A stretch of DNA of 64,000 nucleotides. Origin: Bernardetia sp. ABR2-2B. Lineage in GTDB: Bacteria > Bacteroidota > Bacteroidia > Cytophagales > Bernardetiaceae. The position numbers and the translations under genes were made by a program. The stretch is from the NCBI RefSeq assembly GCF_037126435.1, contig NZ_CP147020.1, positions 434,001 to 498,000 of the forward strand, written 5' to 3'. A model generated the notes under the pieces. The model made no database searches. It saw nothing but the letters and a program-made list of their open reading frames with translations, and had not been told where the DNA came from. Below are positions 1 to 7,490 of this stretch, one piece after another (position 1 is the first letter of the stretch; each line of letters opens with the position of its first letter).

Positions 1-1
1 G

Positions 2-241
2 CCAATGCAAAATATTATGGGAACAGTTATGGGAGTTGGAATGGCAGTTCCGATGCTCAAGGAAGTTGTCAAAACCATAAAGTCAGATAATGAATATGGC
101 GATGTTTTGGAAATGGTGAGTAGCATTCCAGGTGGAGAAAAGCTTTTGAGTTTTATTGAAAACTTCAATGAAGCTGAAAAAGCTAAGGAAGAAGAAGCTA
201 ACAAAGACGATGACGATGTTTCTGATGTTGAGTATATGTAA
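2..241 (+). CDS. C-terminal part of an unrecognised protein, cut by the window edge
   Basis: The frame is open to the left edge, so this is probably the tail of a longer gene; the ATG at 5 need not be the start. The visible 79 residues begin with a methionine- and glycine-rich stretch (MGTVMGVGMAVPM), continue with a short helical segment and end in a very acidic tail (DDDDVSDVEYM). Met/Gly-rich linkers followed by charged tails occur in several SPFH-like and chaperone-like proteins, but nothing here is diagnostic. No function is assigned. A strong intrinsic terminator (412-449) closes the gene, although a small mobile element now lies between the stop codon and that terminator. Confidence 0.6.
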   Translation, partial: PMQNIMGTVMGVGMAVPMLKEVVKTIKSDNEYGDVLEMVSSIPGGEKLLSFIENFNEAEKAKEEEANKDDDDVSDVEYM

Positions 242-267
242 TTTTTGATTTCATAAACTCATTCTAG

Positions 268-420
268 CTCTCAAAACAGGGTTTTCTTATAAAAAGAAAA
301 AAAATGCCGTTGTTGGTGTTTTATGCGATAGCGACACCAACAACTACAACTTGAAAATGGAGGTTTAAAGTATAAAAAAAGACCTAATAGTTTTTTATAA
401 GAAAACCTTGACTCTCAAAA
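268..420. mobile_element. MITE-like element with 9-bp target-site duplication
   Basis: The left terminal repeat CAGGGTTTTCTTATAAAAA (277-295) is matched in inverted orientation by 392-410, with one mismatch over 19 bp. CTCTCAAAA lies directly outside the left end (268-276) and again just outside the right end (412-420), as expected of a 9-bp target duplication. The body is about 135 bp, has no ORF and contains a perfect REP-like palindrome. The right copy of the duplication is also the 5' arm of the terminator of the upstream gene, so insertion appears to have rebuilt that hairpin. Nine-bp duplications are known for several IS families, including parts of IS4. The parent transposase is unknown. 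Confidence 0.6.
309..344. repeat. REP-like palindrome, copy 1
   Basis: Perfect 11-bp arms GTTGTTGGTGT (309-319) and ACACCAACAAC (334-344) enclose a 14-nt loop and are preceded by GCC. Related copies lie near 2296, 3319, 5092, 14511, 16601 and 43623. Confidence 0.75.
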
Positions 421-449
421 TTACTTTTGTAGTTTTGAGAGTTTTTTTT
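412..449 (+). terminator. Intrinsic terminator of the first gene
   Basis: CTCTCAAAA pairs with TTTTGAGAG across a 12-nt loop and is followed by a run of T. It is on the correct side and strand to end the truncated gene that stops at 241. Confidence 0.75.
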
Positions 450-784
450 AACCATCATTGAAGCTTTGCTATCAAATGAGGATTAACTATAGGCATATAA
501 AACTCCTTTAGAATCTGATAACACATACCACATTTATAATCGTGGTATTGATTATTGATGGTTGTAATTTGTTTTATGAGGAAAGAAATTACTCTTTTTT
601 CTTGGAGAAATACGCAAAATACGTTTCTCCTGTATCTTTTCCTTTTTTTTGTGCAAGAAATAGAAGTTAAATAACTTACCGTTTTTTAGATTACAATCAA
701 CTGATAATCAGCATTTTTAATTCGTAATTATCTCTAAAAGTATTTTTTATAAAAATTCTATTCTTAAAATTTTATGAAATAACG

Positions 785-792
785 TATATTTG
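785..792 (+). promoter_or_regulatory. Candidate -7 promoter element of mpl
   Basis: TATATTTG fits the Bacteroidota housekeeping consensus TAnnTTTG and lies 66 bp before the mpl start. A clear TTTG -33 element is not visible at the usual distance, so this is tentative. Confidence 0.4.
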
Positions 793-858
793 TCTCTATA
801 AAATTTTAATAACATTCGTTTTGATACAACGAATTAAAGAAAAATCACAGTCAGAGAT

Positions 859-2223
859 ATGAATATACATTTTATCGGAATTGGAGGAAGCGTTATGCAC
901 AATATCGCTATCAGAGAAAAACAGAATGGAAATACAGTTACAGGCTCGGATGATGCTTGGTATGACCCATCTGAAAGCCGTTTGAAAGAAAATGGCTTAC
1001 TTCCTCAGAAAGAAGGTTGGTTTCCAGAAAACATCACTTCTGATTTGGATAAAATAGTAGTAGGAATGCACGCAAAGGCAGATAACCCAGAGCTTTTGAA
1101 AGCACAAGAATTAGGAATCAAAGTTTATTCTTATCCAGAATATATCTATTCTCTTTCTGAAAACAAAGAACGTGTAGTGATTGCAGGAAGCCATGGCAAA
1201 ACCACCATTACGGCTATGGTTATGCATACATTGAGACTTCAAAGCTATCATTTTGATTATCTAATTGGTGCTTATGTTGAAGGTTTTGATTCTACGGTTC
1301 AGCTTTCGGACGCTCCCATTATCATTATTGAAGGCGATGAATACCAAACATCTCCATTAGACAAAACACCAAAATTTTTACATTACAATCATCATATTGG
1401 CGTTTTGAGTGGTATTGCTTGGGACCATGCTAATGTATATCCTGACTTTGAAGAATATAAAAAACAGTTTCGTTTGTTTGCAGAGAGTTCGGTAAAAGCA
1501 GGTGCATTTATTTATAATCAAGAAGACGAGTTGGTAAAAGAAATAGTAGAGGGCAATGAAAAAATTCACTTTGATACTATTCAATTGCCTTATGTTACGC
1601 ATCCATCAAGTGTAAAAGATGGAAAAACATTCTTAAAAACAGAACTAGGACAAATGGAAGTGTCTGTTTTTGGAGAACATAACATGTCAAATCTCAATGC
1701 TGCAAAAATTGTTTGTAGAAGATTAGGAATTAGAGAAAGCCAATTTTATGATGCAATGATGTCTTTTAGAGGTGCTTCAAAACGTCTTGAACTAGTCGGA
1801 GAAAATGAACACATGCATGTTTTTAAAGATTTTGCTCATTCGCCTTCCAAAGTAGAAGCAACTATAAATGCAGTAAAAAAACAATATCCAAAACAGCGTT
1901 TGACAGCCTGTATGGAACTACATACTTTCAGTAGTTTGAATAAAGATTTTATTGGAGAGTATGCAAATACAGCAAAATCAGCCGATATAGCAGCTGTTTA
2001 TTACAATCCTGATTATGTAGAAAAGAAAGAATTACCAGCAATTTCGAAACAAGATTTGAAAGATGCTTTTAAAAGACAAGACTTAGAAGTCTTTACTACG
2101 GTTGATGAATTAGAATCTTTTTTGGTAGCTCAAAACTGGAAACAAAACAATCTTTTAATTATGTCTTCTGGAAAAATGGGAGGAATGAATATTGAAAGCC
2201 TAGCAAATCAACTTTTAGGATAA
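859..2223 (+). CDS. mpl: UDP-N-acetylmuramate:L-Ala-gamma-D-Glu-mDAP ligase (Mpl)
   Basis: Cytoplasmic Mur-ligase family enzyme that reattaches recycled murein tripeptide to UDP-MurNAc, bypassing MurC, MurD and MurE. The N-terminal Rossmann domain opens with HFIGIGGSVM, as in MurC and Mpl. The ATP-binding loop GSHGKTT is at about residues 111-117, followed by the central acidic segment (IIIIEGDEYQTS) and a C-terminal ligase domain with FKDFAHSP. At 454 residues it matches Mpl rather than the longer MurC, and the NAxAD-type segment (MHAKADNPEL) is also Mpl-like. It stands alone, with its own promoter candidate and a long bidirectional terminator shared with the convergent OmpA gene. Confidence 0.9.
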   Translation: MNIHFIGIGGSVMHNIAIREKQNGNTVTGSDDAWYDPSESRLKENGLLPQKEGWFPENITSDLDKIVVGMHAKADNPELLKAQELGIKVYSYPEYIYSLSENKERVVIAGSHGKTTITAMVMHTLRLQSYHFDYLIGAYVEGFDSTVQLSDAPIIIIEGDEYQTSPLDKTPKFLHYNHHIGVLSGIAWDHANVYPDFEEYKKQFRLFAESSVKAGAFIYNQEDELVKEIVEGNEKIHFDTIQLPYVTHPSSVKDGKTFLKTELGQMEVSVFGEHNMSNLNAAKIVCRRLGIRESQFYDAMMSFRGASKRLELVGENEHMHVFKDFAHSPSKVEATINAVKKQYPKQRLTACMELHTFSSLNKDFIGEYANTAKSADIAAVYYNPDYVEKKELPAISKQDLKDAFKRQDLEVFTTVDELESFLVAQNWKQNNLLIMSSGKMGGMNIESLANQLLG

Positions 2224-2232
2224 TTTAAATAA

Positions 2233-2274
2233 GCTAATAAATACCCACGAATAAGTTCGTGAGTATTTATTAGC
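2233..2274. terminator. Bidirectional terminator between mpl and the OmpA gene
   Basis: A long stem begins GCTAATAAATACCCACGA and returns as TCGTGAGTATTTATTAGC with one mismatch and a 6-nt loop. It lies between convergent genes. Confidence 0.75.
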
Positions 2275-2295
2275 TATTTCAAAAGCCTCTTTGCC

Positions 2296-2329
2296 GTTGT
2301 TGGTGTTTTAGCGTAGCGACACCAAGAAC
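2296..2329. repeat. REP-like palindrome, copy 2
   Basis: GTTGTTGGTGT, a loop containing TTTAGCGTAGCG, and ACACCAAGAAC (one mismatch to the perfect arm). It is preceded by GCC and lies 12 bp downstream of the OmpA stop codon. Confidence 0.7.
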
Positions 2330-2340
2330 AATAAGCTATA

Positions 2341-3234
2341 TTACTTTTCCAAAAGCTCAAAAATTTCATCTAATTTTGGTAAGAGGACAATTTCTATTCT
2401 TCTATTTTCACTTTTTCCTTCTGCTGTTTTGTTACTCGTAATAGGCAAATATTCTCCGTGTCCAGCTGCAACAACACTTTGAGGAGAGATTCCATTTTCT
2501 ACCAAAATACGCACTACCACAGAAGCACGTAAGGCACTAAGCTGCCAATTGTCTTTAAAAGGCAGTTCTGCGCCAGTTACAGGCATATTATCAGTGTGTC
2601 CTTCTACCCAAATATCCAAACCAGAAGCATTATTTTTCAGTAAAGCAGCTAATTTTTGAAGTGCTTTTTTTCCTTCTGAATTAATATCAATACTTGCCGT
2701 TTCGAAAAGAAGTTTGTTAGAAAGTGAAATATACAAACGACCTGATTTTTCTTTTACTGAAAAAGATTCTTTGTTTAGCGAACTAAAAGCTGTTTTGATA
2801 GACTTTTGTAGTTCATTGGATTGTCTCTGACGCTTATATTGTTTGTTTTTAAGTACAGAAATATTTTTTTCCTTACCCAAAATTTCACCTTCTTTTCTTG
2901 CAAGTTCTTTTTCTTTTTCTTGTAATTCTTTATTTAATAAGCTATTCTCATCTACTATTTTTTTAGCTCTTTTTTGAAGGCTATCTAGCTGATAATCTTT
3001 TGTTTGTAAATCAACAATTACACCTTTCAGAGAATCCGAACTTTGAAGTAATAGTTTTTGAGCTTCATAAAATTGTCTTTTTATACGTTCATTTTCTTGT
3101 TCTTTGCGCTCCACTTCAGCTATTTTTGCTTTGTATTTTTTAGGACTTACACACGAAAATGCTATTATACTCAAAAAAGAAAATAATAGAATAGATAAAA
3201 ATGATTGTTTAATAGGTTGTATTTGTAGATTCAC
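2341..3234 (-). CDS. OmpA-family peptidoglycan-associated lipoprotein with coiled coil
   Basis: A hydrophobic leader ends in a lipobox (AFSC, Cys28), and CVSPKKYK is a common start of mature Bacteroidota OmpA lipoproteins. Residues about 40-150 form a long Glu/Lys-rich coiled coil. The C-terminal OmpA domain (about 165-290) includes LLFETASIDINSEG, VEGHTDN and the AGHGE and NRRIEIVL motifs that bind diaminopimelate in peptidoglycan. It probably ties the outer membrane to the wall or spans the periplasm as a structural rod. MotB-like names used for such proteins refer only to this domain; there is no flagellar context. A degenerate palindrome separates it from the gene upstream on the same strand. 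Confidence 0.88.
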   Translation of the reverse strand: MNLQIQPIKQSFLSILLFSFLSIIAFSCVSPKKYKAKIAEVERKEQENERIKRQFYEAQKLLLQSSDSLKGVIVDLQTKDYQLDSLQKRAKKIVDENSLLNKELQEKEKELARKEGEILGKEKNISVLKNKQYKRQRQSNELQKSIKTAFSSLNKESFSVKEKSGRLYISLSNKLLFETASIDINSEGKKALQKLAALLKNNASGLDIWVEGHTDNMPVTGAELPFKDNWQLSALRASVVVRILVENGISPQSVVAAGHGEYLPITSNKTAEGKSENRRIEIVLLPKLDEIFELLEK

Positions 3235-3318
3235 TTTTTTGTTTGTTTTAGAATTTAATGCTAGTTGAGAATTTTGAAGCGAATAGATAGAATTAAAGCA
3301 TAAGAAGGTTTAACTGTA

Positions 3319-3354
3319 TTTGTTGGTATCGCTATGCTAAAACACTACAAAGGC
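3319..3354. repeat. REP-like palindrome, copy 3 (degenerate, inverted)
   Basis: Read on the minus strand it runs GCC TTTGTAGTGT TTTAGCATAGCG ATACCAACAAA, a decayed version of the family core with the same loop type. It lies between two minus-strand genes. Confidence 0.5.
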
Positions 3355-3389
3355 AGATTTTCTATTTACTTAGCTTATTAAAATACCCT

Positions 3390-4412
3390 CTATTGATTTT
3401 GTTTTGTTTTGGTATTTTTCAAAATCAGAAAAGAACCTATCAAGACAGGAACCCCAATATTTATAATCCAAAGTACAAATGTAATAGTTACTACTTTATT
3501 TTCTCCCAAAGTTCCAAAAAAATAAAGTGCCATTGCTTCCCTAACACTAAGCCCTACTAAAAAACCACCTACTGGCAAGATAGATTTGGCAGTAAATAAA
3601 AGGCTAGAGCCAACAATTATTTTTTCAATAGACAGTAAAAAACCAGATGCTTTGAATATCAAAATCATCTGTAATAAAAAAACTCCATAACGCAATAAAG
3701 CAAAAAAAGTAGTTTTAAGAATATCCTTTTGAAAATATTGACTTATCGAATAAAGATTTTTTTGTAACCAAAATATACTTTCTGTTCTTAATTGTCTGAT
3801 AAATTTCCCTTCCCTCTTGATTTGTGTCTCTCTGCCTTGTTCATTATTCTCACTAACGAACATTTCTTTATACGAATACTTATTATAAAAAAATAATCCT
3901 AATAAATAAATCAAAATCCAAAAGACAAATAACAAAAAAGTAATTGAATTACTAACTTTTAAGAACTGACTTACTCCATAAATCCCTCCTAGCATCGTTA
4001 CCCAAAACTGCAATCCTCCATTTACGAGTAAAGCACCAGCCGAATCAAAACGATTTTTTTGAGGTAGATTTTTTGCTCTTCCCAAATAATTACCTAGAGG
4101 TAAAAAAGTTGCTAACGTCAGACCTACCCAAACACTTTCTAAAGATTGAAACAAATTAATTTTTGCTAATGATTTTATCAAAATTTGCCACTTTTTGGCT
4201 TCTAAAATCCAATTTACAAACATTAATGCAAAAACTATCGATAAAATTGCTTTATTTTTTTGCAATTCGTTCCATAAATCTGTTATTTGTAAAAAAAAAG
4301 ATTGATGATTTTTGATTTGAGAATATAAGTATGCCCAAGCCAAAGTCATCAATACAAAATTGAGAAGATTTAAAAAATACTTTTGCCTATTTTTAGTAGT
4401 ACATTTTTTCAT
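3390..4412 (-). CDS. Flippase-like integral membrane protein (LPG synthase TM / UPF0104 family)
   Basis: A 340-residue polytopic protein with about 7-8 hydrophobic segments. It shows the family hallmarks seen in the membrane domain of lysylphosphatidylglycerol synthase and in AglD-like proteins: ATFLPLGNYLGRAK in the first third, and SILPVGGFLVGLSVREA near the C terminus where the family usually has a P-x-G-x-G-x-R-E pattern. Members are implicated in lipid-linked glycan or lipid flipping, but the substrate cannot be told from sequence. It is divergent from ruvC, with a 98-bp shared upstream region. Confidence 0.75.
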   Translation of the reverse strand: MKKCTTKNRQKYFLNLLNFVLMTLAWAYLYSQIKNHQSFFLQITDLWNELQKNKAILSIVFALMFVNWILEAKKWQILIKSLAKINLFQSLESVWVGLTLATFLPLGNYLGRAKNLPQKNRFDSAGALLVNGGLQFWVTMLGGIYGVSQFLKVSNSITFLLFVFWILIYLLGLFFYNKYSYKEMFVSENNEQGRETQIKREGKFIRQLRTESIFWLQKNLYSISQYFQKDILKTTFFALLRYGVFLLQMILIFKASGFLLSIEKIIVGSSLLFTAKSILPVGGFLVGLSVREAMALYFFGTLGENKVVTITFVLWIINIGVPVLIGSFLILKNTKTKQNQ

Positions 4413-4510
4413 TTACTAATTTTATAAAGTAGAAACTAATCGATAAACAAAAAACGCACTACTTTTAATTTACTCTTACAAAACAACACTTAGAAAGTGT
4501 CAGTTACTTT

Positions 4511-5065
4511 ATGAAACCAACTTCTTTTGACCAAATTATATTAGGAATCGACCCTGGAACTGTTGTTTTGGGATATGGCGTTTTAGGAATTAAGGGCGAT
4601 AAAATGTATTTAATTCAGTTTGGTGTCATAAAATTAGCGCAATGGAAAGACCATTATGTAAGGCTACAAAAAATTTATGATAGAGTAAGCACTATTGTTG
4701 AAGAGTTTAAGCCTCAGCAAATGGCTTTAGAAGCTCCTTTTTTTGGTAAAAATGTACAATCTATGCTCAAATTAGGACGAGCGCAAGGCGTTTGTATGGC
4801 TGCTGCACTTTCTCGTGGTGTTGCAGTAGAAGAATATGCGCCTAGAAAAGTAAAACAAGCCGTTACAGGAAAAGGAACGGCATCAAAAGAGCAAGTCGCA
4901 AGTATGTTGCAAAGTCTTCTTTCCTTTGATGAAATCCCAGATCTTTTAGATGCTACCGATGCTGTGGGTGTGGCAGTTTGTCATTATTTTCAGCAAAATG
5001 CACTCCTTCCAAAAAGCACTTCTTGGGCTGCTTTCTTAGAAGAAAACCCAGATAGAGTTAAATAA
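4511..5065 (+). CDS. ruvC: Crossover junction endodeoxyribonuclease RuvC
   Basis: Holliday-junction resolvase working with RuvAB. All four acidic catalytic positions are visible: Asp14 in LGIDPGT, Glu74 in ALEAPFF, and Asp147/Asp150 in LDATDAVGVAVCH. The QSMLKLGRAQG segment matches the helix after the active-site loop, and the basic APRKVKQAVTGKGTASKEQV segment binds DNA. At 184 residues it has the usual length. No ruvA or ruvB is adjacent, which is common. Downstream come roughly 7-bp repeats and REP copy 4. Confidence 0.95.
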   Translation: MKPTSFDQIILGIDPGTVVLGYGVLGIKGDKMYLIQFGVIKLAQWKDHYVRLQKIYDRVSTIVEEFKPQQMALEAPFFGKNVQSMLKLGRAQGVCMAAALSRGVAVEEYAPRKVKQAVTGKGTASKEQVASMLQSLLSFDEIPDLLDATDAVGVAVCHYFQQNALLPKSTSWAAFLEENPDRVK

Positions 5066-5091
5066 ATTTAGAAGTCAGGTTTCAAGTTGTG

Positions 5092-5128
5092 GTTGTTGGT
5101 GTCACTTCACTAAAACACCAACAACGGC
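5092..5128. repeat. REP-like palindrome, copy 4 (inverted)
   Basis: Perfect arms GTTGTTGGTGT (5092-5102) and ACACCAACAAC (5115-5125) are followed by GGC, so the element is in reverse orientation relative to copy 1. It lies between the ruvC and aldehyde dehydrogenase genes, which converge. Confidence 0.75.
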
Positions 5129-5180
5129 ATTAATTAAGAGTTAAATAAACTACTCATTTCGAAATATTAGATTATTGATA

Positions 5181-5222
5181 TTCAACTGGTTACTGGCTAC
5201 TGTTCTCTGATAACTGATTTAC
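5181..5222. repeat. Heptanucleotide-like repeat array
   Basis: Imperfect 7-bp units CAACTGG, TTACTGG, CTACTGT, TCTCTGA and TAACTGA run into the stop codon of the minus-strand aldehyde dehydrogenase. Similar arrays occur in other spacers of this window. Confidence 0.5.
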
Positions 5223-6598
5223 GCTATCCAAACCGTTTTTATATTCACAAATTCGTGAATACCATTAATAGCTAATTCTCTTCCATATCCCGATTTTTTG
5301 ATACCACCAAAAGGCAAACGAGGGTCAGATTTAACCATTCCATTAATAAAAACACTTCCAGATTCTATTTTTGAGGCTATTTCTCTAGCTTTATTTCTGT
5401 CTTGCGTCCAAAGTGAAGAACCTAGACCAAACTCTGAATTATTAGCAAGTTCAATCGCATGGGTTTCATTTTCTGCTTTTATTACAGAAGCAACAGGACC
5501 AAAAAGCTCATCATCAAAAGCTGACATTCCTTCTTTTACATCTACTAAAATTGTAGGTTCATAAAATGCCTTTTTACGCTTTCCACCCAAAATTATCTTA
5601 GCTCCCTTTTCTACTGATTCCTTTACTTGTTCTTCTAATTCTTTTGCTAAATCTTCTCTTGCCTGTGAGCCAACATCTGTTTTTTCGTCCATTGGGTCTC
5701 CCATTTTCAGCTTCGCCATTTCATTTTTGAATTCTTCTACAAACTCATCATAGACTTCTTTTACAATAATAAAACGTTTGGCAGCAATACAACTTTGTCC
5801 AGAGTTTTGAGTACGTGCTGTTACGGCAGTTTTGGCAGCTGTTTTTATATCTGCATCTTTGAGAACGATAAATGGATCGCTTCCTCCCAATTCTAAAACT
5901 GTTTTTTTGATATTTTTTCCTGCGATTTCTGCGACTGAAGACCCTGCACCTTCACTGCCTGTGAGTGTAGCTGCTCTTACATACTCATTCTCTAAAACCT
6001 GTTTGACTTGACTTCCACGAATCACTAAATTTTGAAATACATTTTTAGGAAAACCTACTTCTAAAAAAAGTGATTCCATAGCCTCTCCACAACCGAAAGA
6101 GTTAGAAGAATGCTTCAAAATACCAACATTTCCAGCCATAAGTGAGGGAACAGCAAAACGAAATACTTGCCAAAATGGAAAATTCCAAGGCATTACAGCC
6201 AAAACAACACCGAGAGGGTCATAACGAACATAAGCTTCTGAACCATCCGATTTTTTAGAAATAGGTGCTAAAAATTCTTCTGCTTTTTCTGCATAAAAAT
6301 CACAGAGCCACGCACACTTTTCAACTTCTGATTTGGCTTGTGTAATTGGCTTTCCCATTTCTTTTGTCATTAGTTCAGCCAATTCTTGTTTTTTGTCTTT
6401 TAAGAGAAGCGAAAGCTTTCTAAAAAGTTCTGAACGCTCTTCAAACGTTGTTTTTTTCCAATCTTGAAAAGCATCTTCTGCATTTTGTATTTTATTTGTA
6501 ATTTCTGATTCTGAAAGAAGCGTATAAGTTTTTAGAGTTTCTCCTGTGGCTGGATTGAGCGTTTGAACTGTATTTTTGTCTTTAGTTTGGTCTGACAT
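5219..6598 (-). CDS. NAD(P)-dependent aldehyde dehydrogenase, succinate-semialdehyde type
   Basis: Soluble ALDH-superfamily enzyme oxidising an aldehyde to the acid. Visible motifs are MPWNFPFWQVFRFA (nucleotide-binding region, residues about 136-149), TLTGSEGAG, the general base Glu236 in VLELGGSDPF, the catalytic Cys270 in NSGQSCIAAKR, and the C-terminal LPFGGIKKSGYGRE. Its 459 residues and the NSGQSC(I)AAKR and KSDPRLPFGG segments match the short succinate-semialdehyde dehydrogenase group (Sad/GabD-like); substrate assignment is by family only. It is divergent from the HAD gene across 163 bp and monocistronic. Confidence 0.85.
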   Translation of the reverse strand: MSDQTKDKNTVQTLNPATGETLKTYTLLSESEITNKIQNAEDAFQDWKKTTFEERSELFRKLSLLLKDKKQELAELMTKEMGKPITQAKSEVEKCAWLCDFYAEKAEEFLAPISKKSDGSEAYVRYDPLGVVLAVMPWNFPFWQVFRFAVPSLMAGNVGILKHSSNSFGCGEAMESLFLEVGFPKNVFQNLVIRGSQVKQVLENEYVRAATLTGSEGAGSSVAEIAGKNIKKTVLELGGSDPFIVLKDADIKTAAKTAVTARTQNSGQSCIAAKRFIIVKEVYDEFVEEFKNEMAKLKMGDPMDEKTDVGSQAREDLAKELEEQVKESVEKGAKIILGGKRKKAFYEPTILVDVKEGMSAFDDELFGPVASVIKAENETHAIELANNSEFGLGSSLWTQDRNKAREIASKIESGSVFINGMVKSDPRLPFGGIKKSGYGRELAINGIHEFVNIKTVWIA

Positions 6599-6761
6599 GT
6601 TTTTGATTATATAAAAGTGAAGTTAAAAAAATGAATAATTTTAGTCTTTATAATTCATTAAATCCATAAACAGATTAAAAGTTTAGAGAAAATAAAAAAA
6701 CTGTAAATGACATTGAACTTTTGCAGATAAATAAAATGTTTTAGAACGAAAAAATGATACT

Positions 6762-7349
6762 ATGACATACAAAAACTTAGATAAAACACTTCTTGTTCTT
6801 GACATAGATGAAACTCTTATTTTTGGTTCTACTCAAAAGTTAGATAAAGCCTTTGATTTTACAGTTTTTAATTATTTTATCTATCGAAGACCTTATTTAA
6901 AGGAATTTTTTGAGAGAATAAAAGAGCATTTTCTGATTGCACTTTGGTCTTCTGCTGACGATGAATATGTAGAAGAAATTGCCAAAAAGATTATACCGAA
7001 TGATATAGAATTAGAATTTGTTTGGGGGAGAAGTAGATGTAGTTATAAAAGAAACTTTAATCCTATTTTTGATGATTATCAAAATTATTTGGCTTCTGAT
7101 AATTATCATTTTGTAAAACCTCTAAAAAAACTCAAGAAAAAAGGTTATAAACTAGAGCGTATTTTAATTGTAGATGATACGCCACACAAATCAAAGGAGA
7201 ATTATGGTAATGTAATCTACCCAAAAGAATATAGAGGTAAAGAAAAAGACGATGAGTTACTTTTTTTAGCTGATTATTTACTCACTTTGAAAGACAAAAC
7301 AAATATCAGAAGAATTGAAAAAAGAGGTTGGAGGAATCAATCTAAATAA
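6762..7349 (+). CDS. HAD phosphatase of the FCP1/NLI-interacting-factor type
   Basis: A 195-residue protein with the HAD nucleophile motif LVLDIDETL (Asp14, Asp16), a second motif LIALWSSA that carries the usual Ser after the hydrophobic strand, and the C-terminal ILIVDDTPHK with two Asp residues. The segment RRPYLKEFFERIKEHF is typical of FCP1/SCP-like phosphatases (RPGLxxFL in eukaryotes). Bacterial members are uncharacterised for the most part; a phosphoprotein or small phosphoester substrate is possible. Single gene with AT-rich flanks. Function beyond phosphatase chemistry is inference. Confidence 0.8.
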   Translation: MTYKNLDKTLLVLDIDETLIFGSTQKLDKAFDFTVFNYFIYRRPYLKEFFERIKEHFLIALWSSADDEYVEEIAKKIIPNDIELEFVWGRSRCSYKRNFNPIFDDYQNYLASDNYHFVKPLKKLKKKGYKLERILIVDDTPHKSKENYGNVIYPKEYRGKEKDDELLFLADYLLTLKDKTNIRRIEKRGWRNQSK

Positions 7350-7490
7350 AAAGACGTAGTTTAATTAATTTAAAAACTCTTAAAAGTATTGATTTACTAT
7401 CCTATATATTGTAATTCTGTTTATAGTTCTGCAACTAAATAAATAAAAAAGCTGTCTATAATGATACAAGAAATATAAAAACTACTCTCA

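Larger units (their letters stand above)
242..858. other. 617-bp spacer with MITE-like insertion, terminator and promoter
   Basis: Between the truncated first gene and mpl I see a MITE-like element with a 9-bp target duplication (268-420), a REP-like palindrome inside it (309-344), the terminator of the upstream gene (412-449) and a Bacteroidota-type -7 element for mpl (785-792). The stretch 661-745 resembles 62178-62250 upstream of another gene. No ORF in the spacer looks coding. Confidence 0.6.

Noticed and set aside
2341-3234. Flagellar MotB
   Set aside because: Only the OmpA-like domain is shared; it has a lipobox instead of a membrane helix and there is no motA or flagellar gene.
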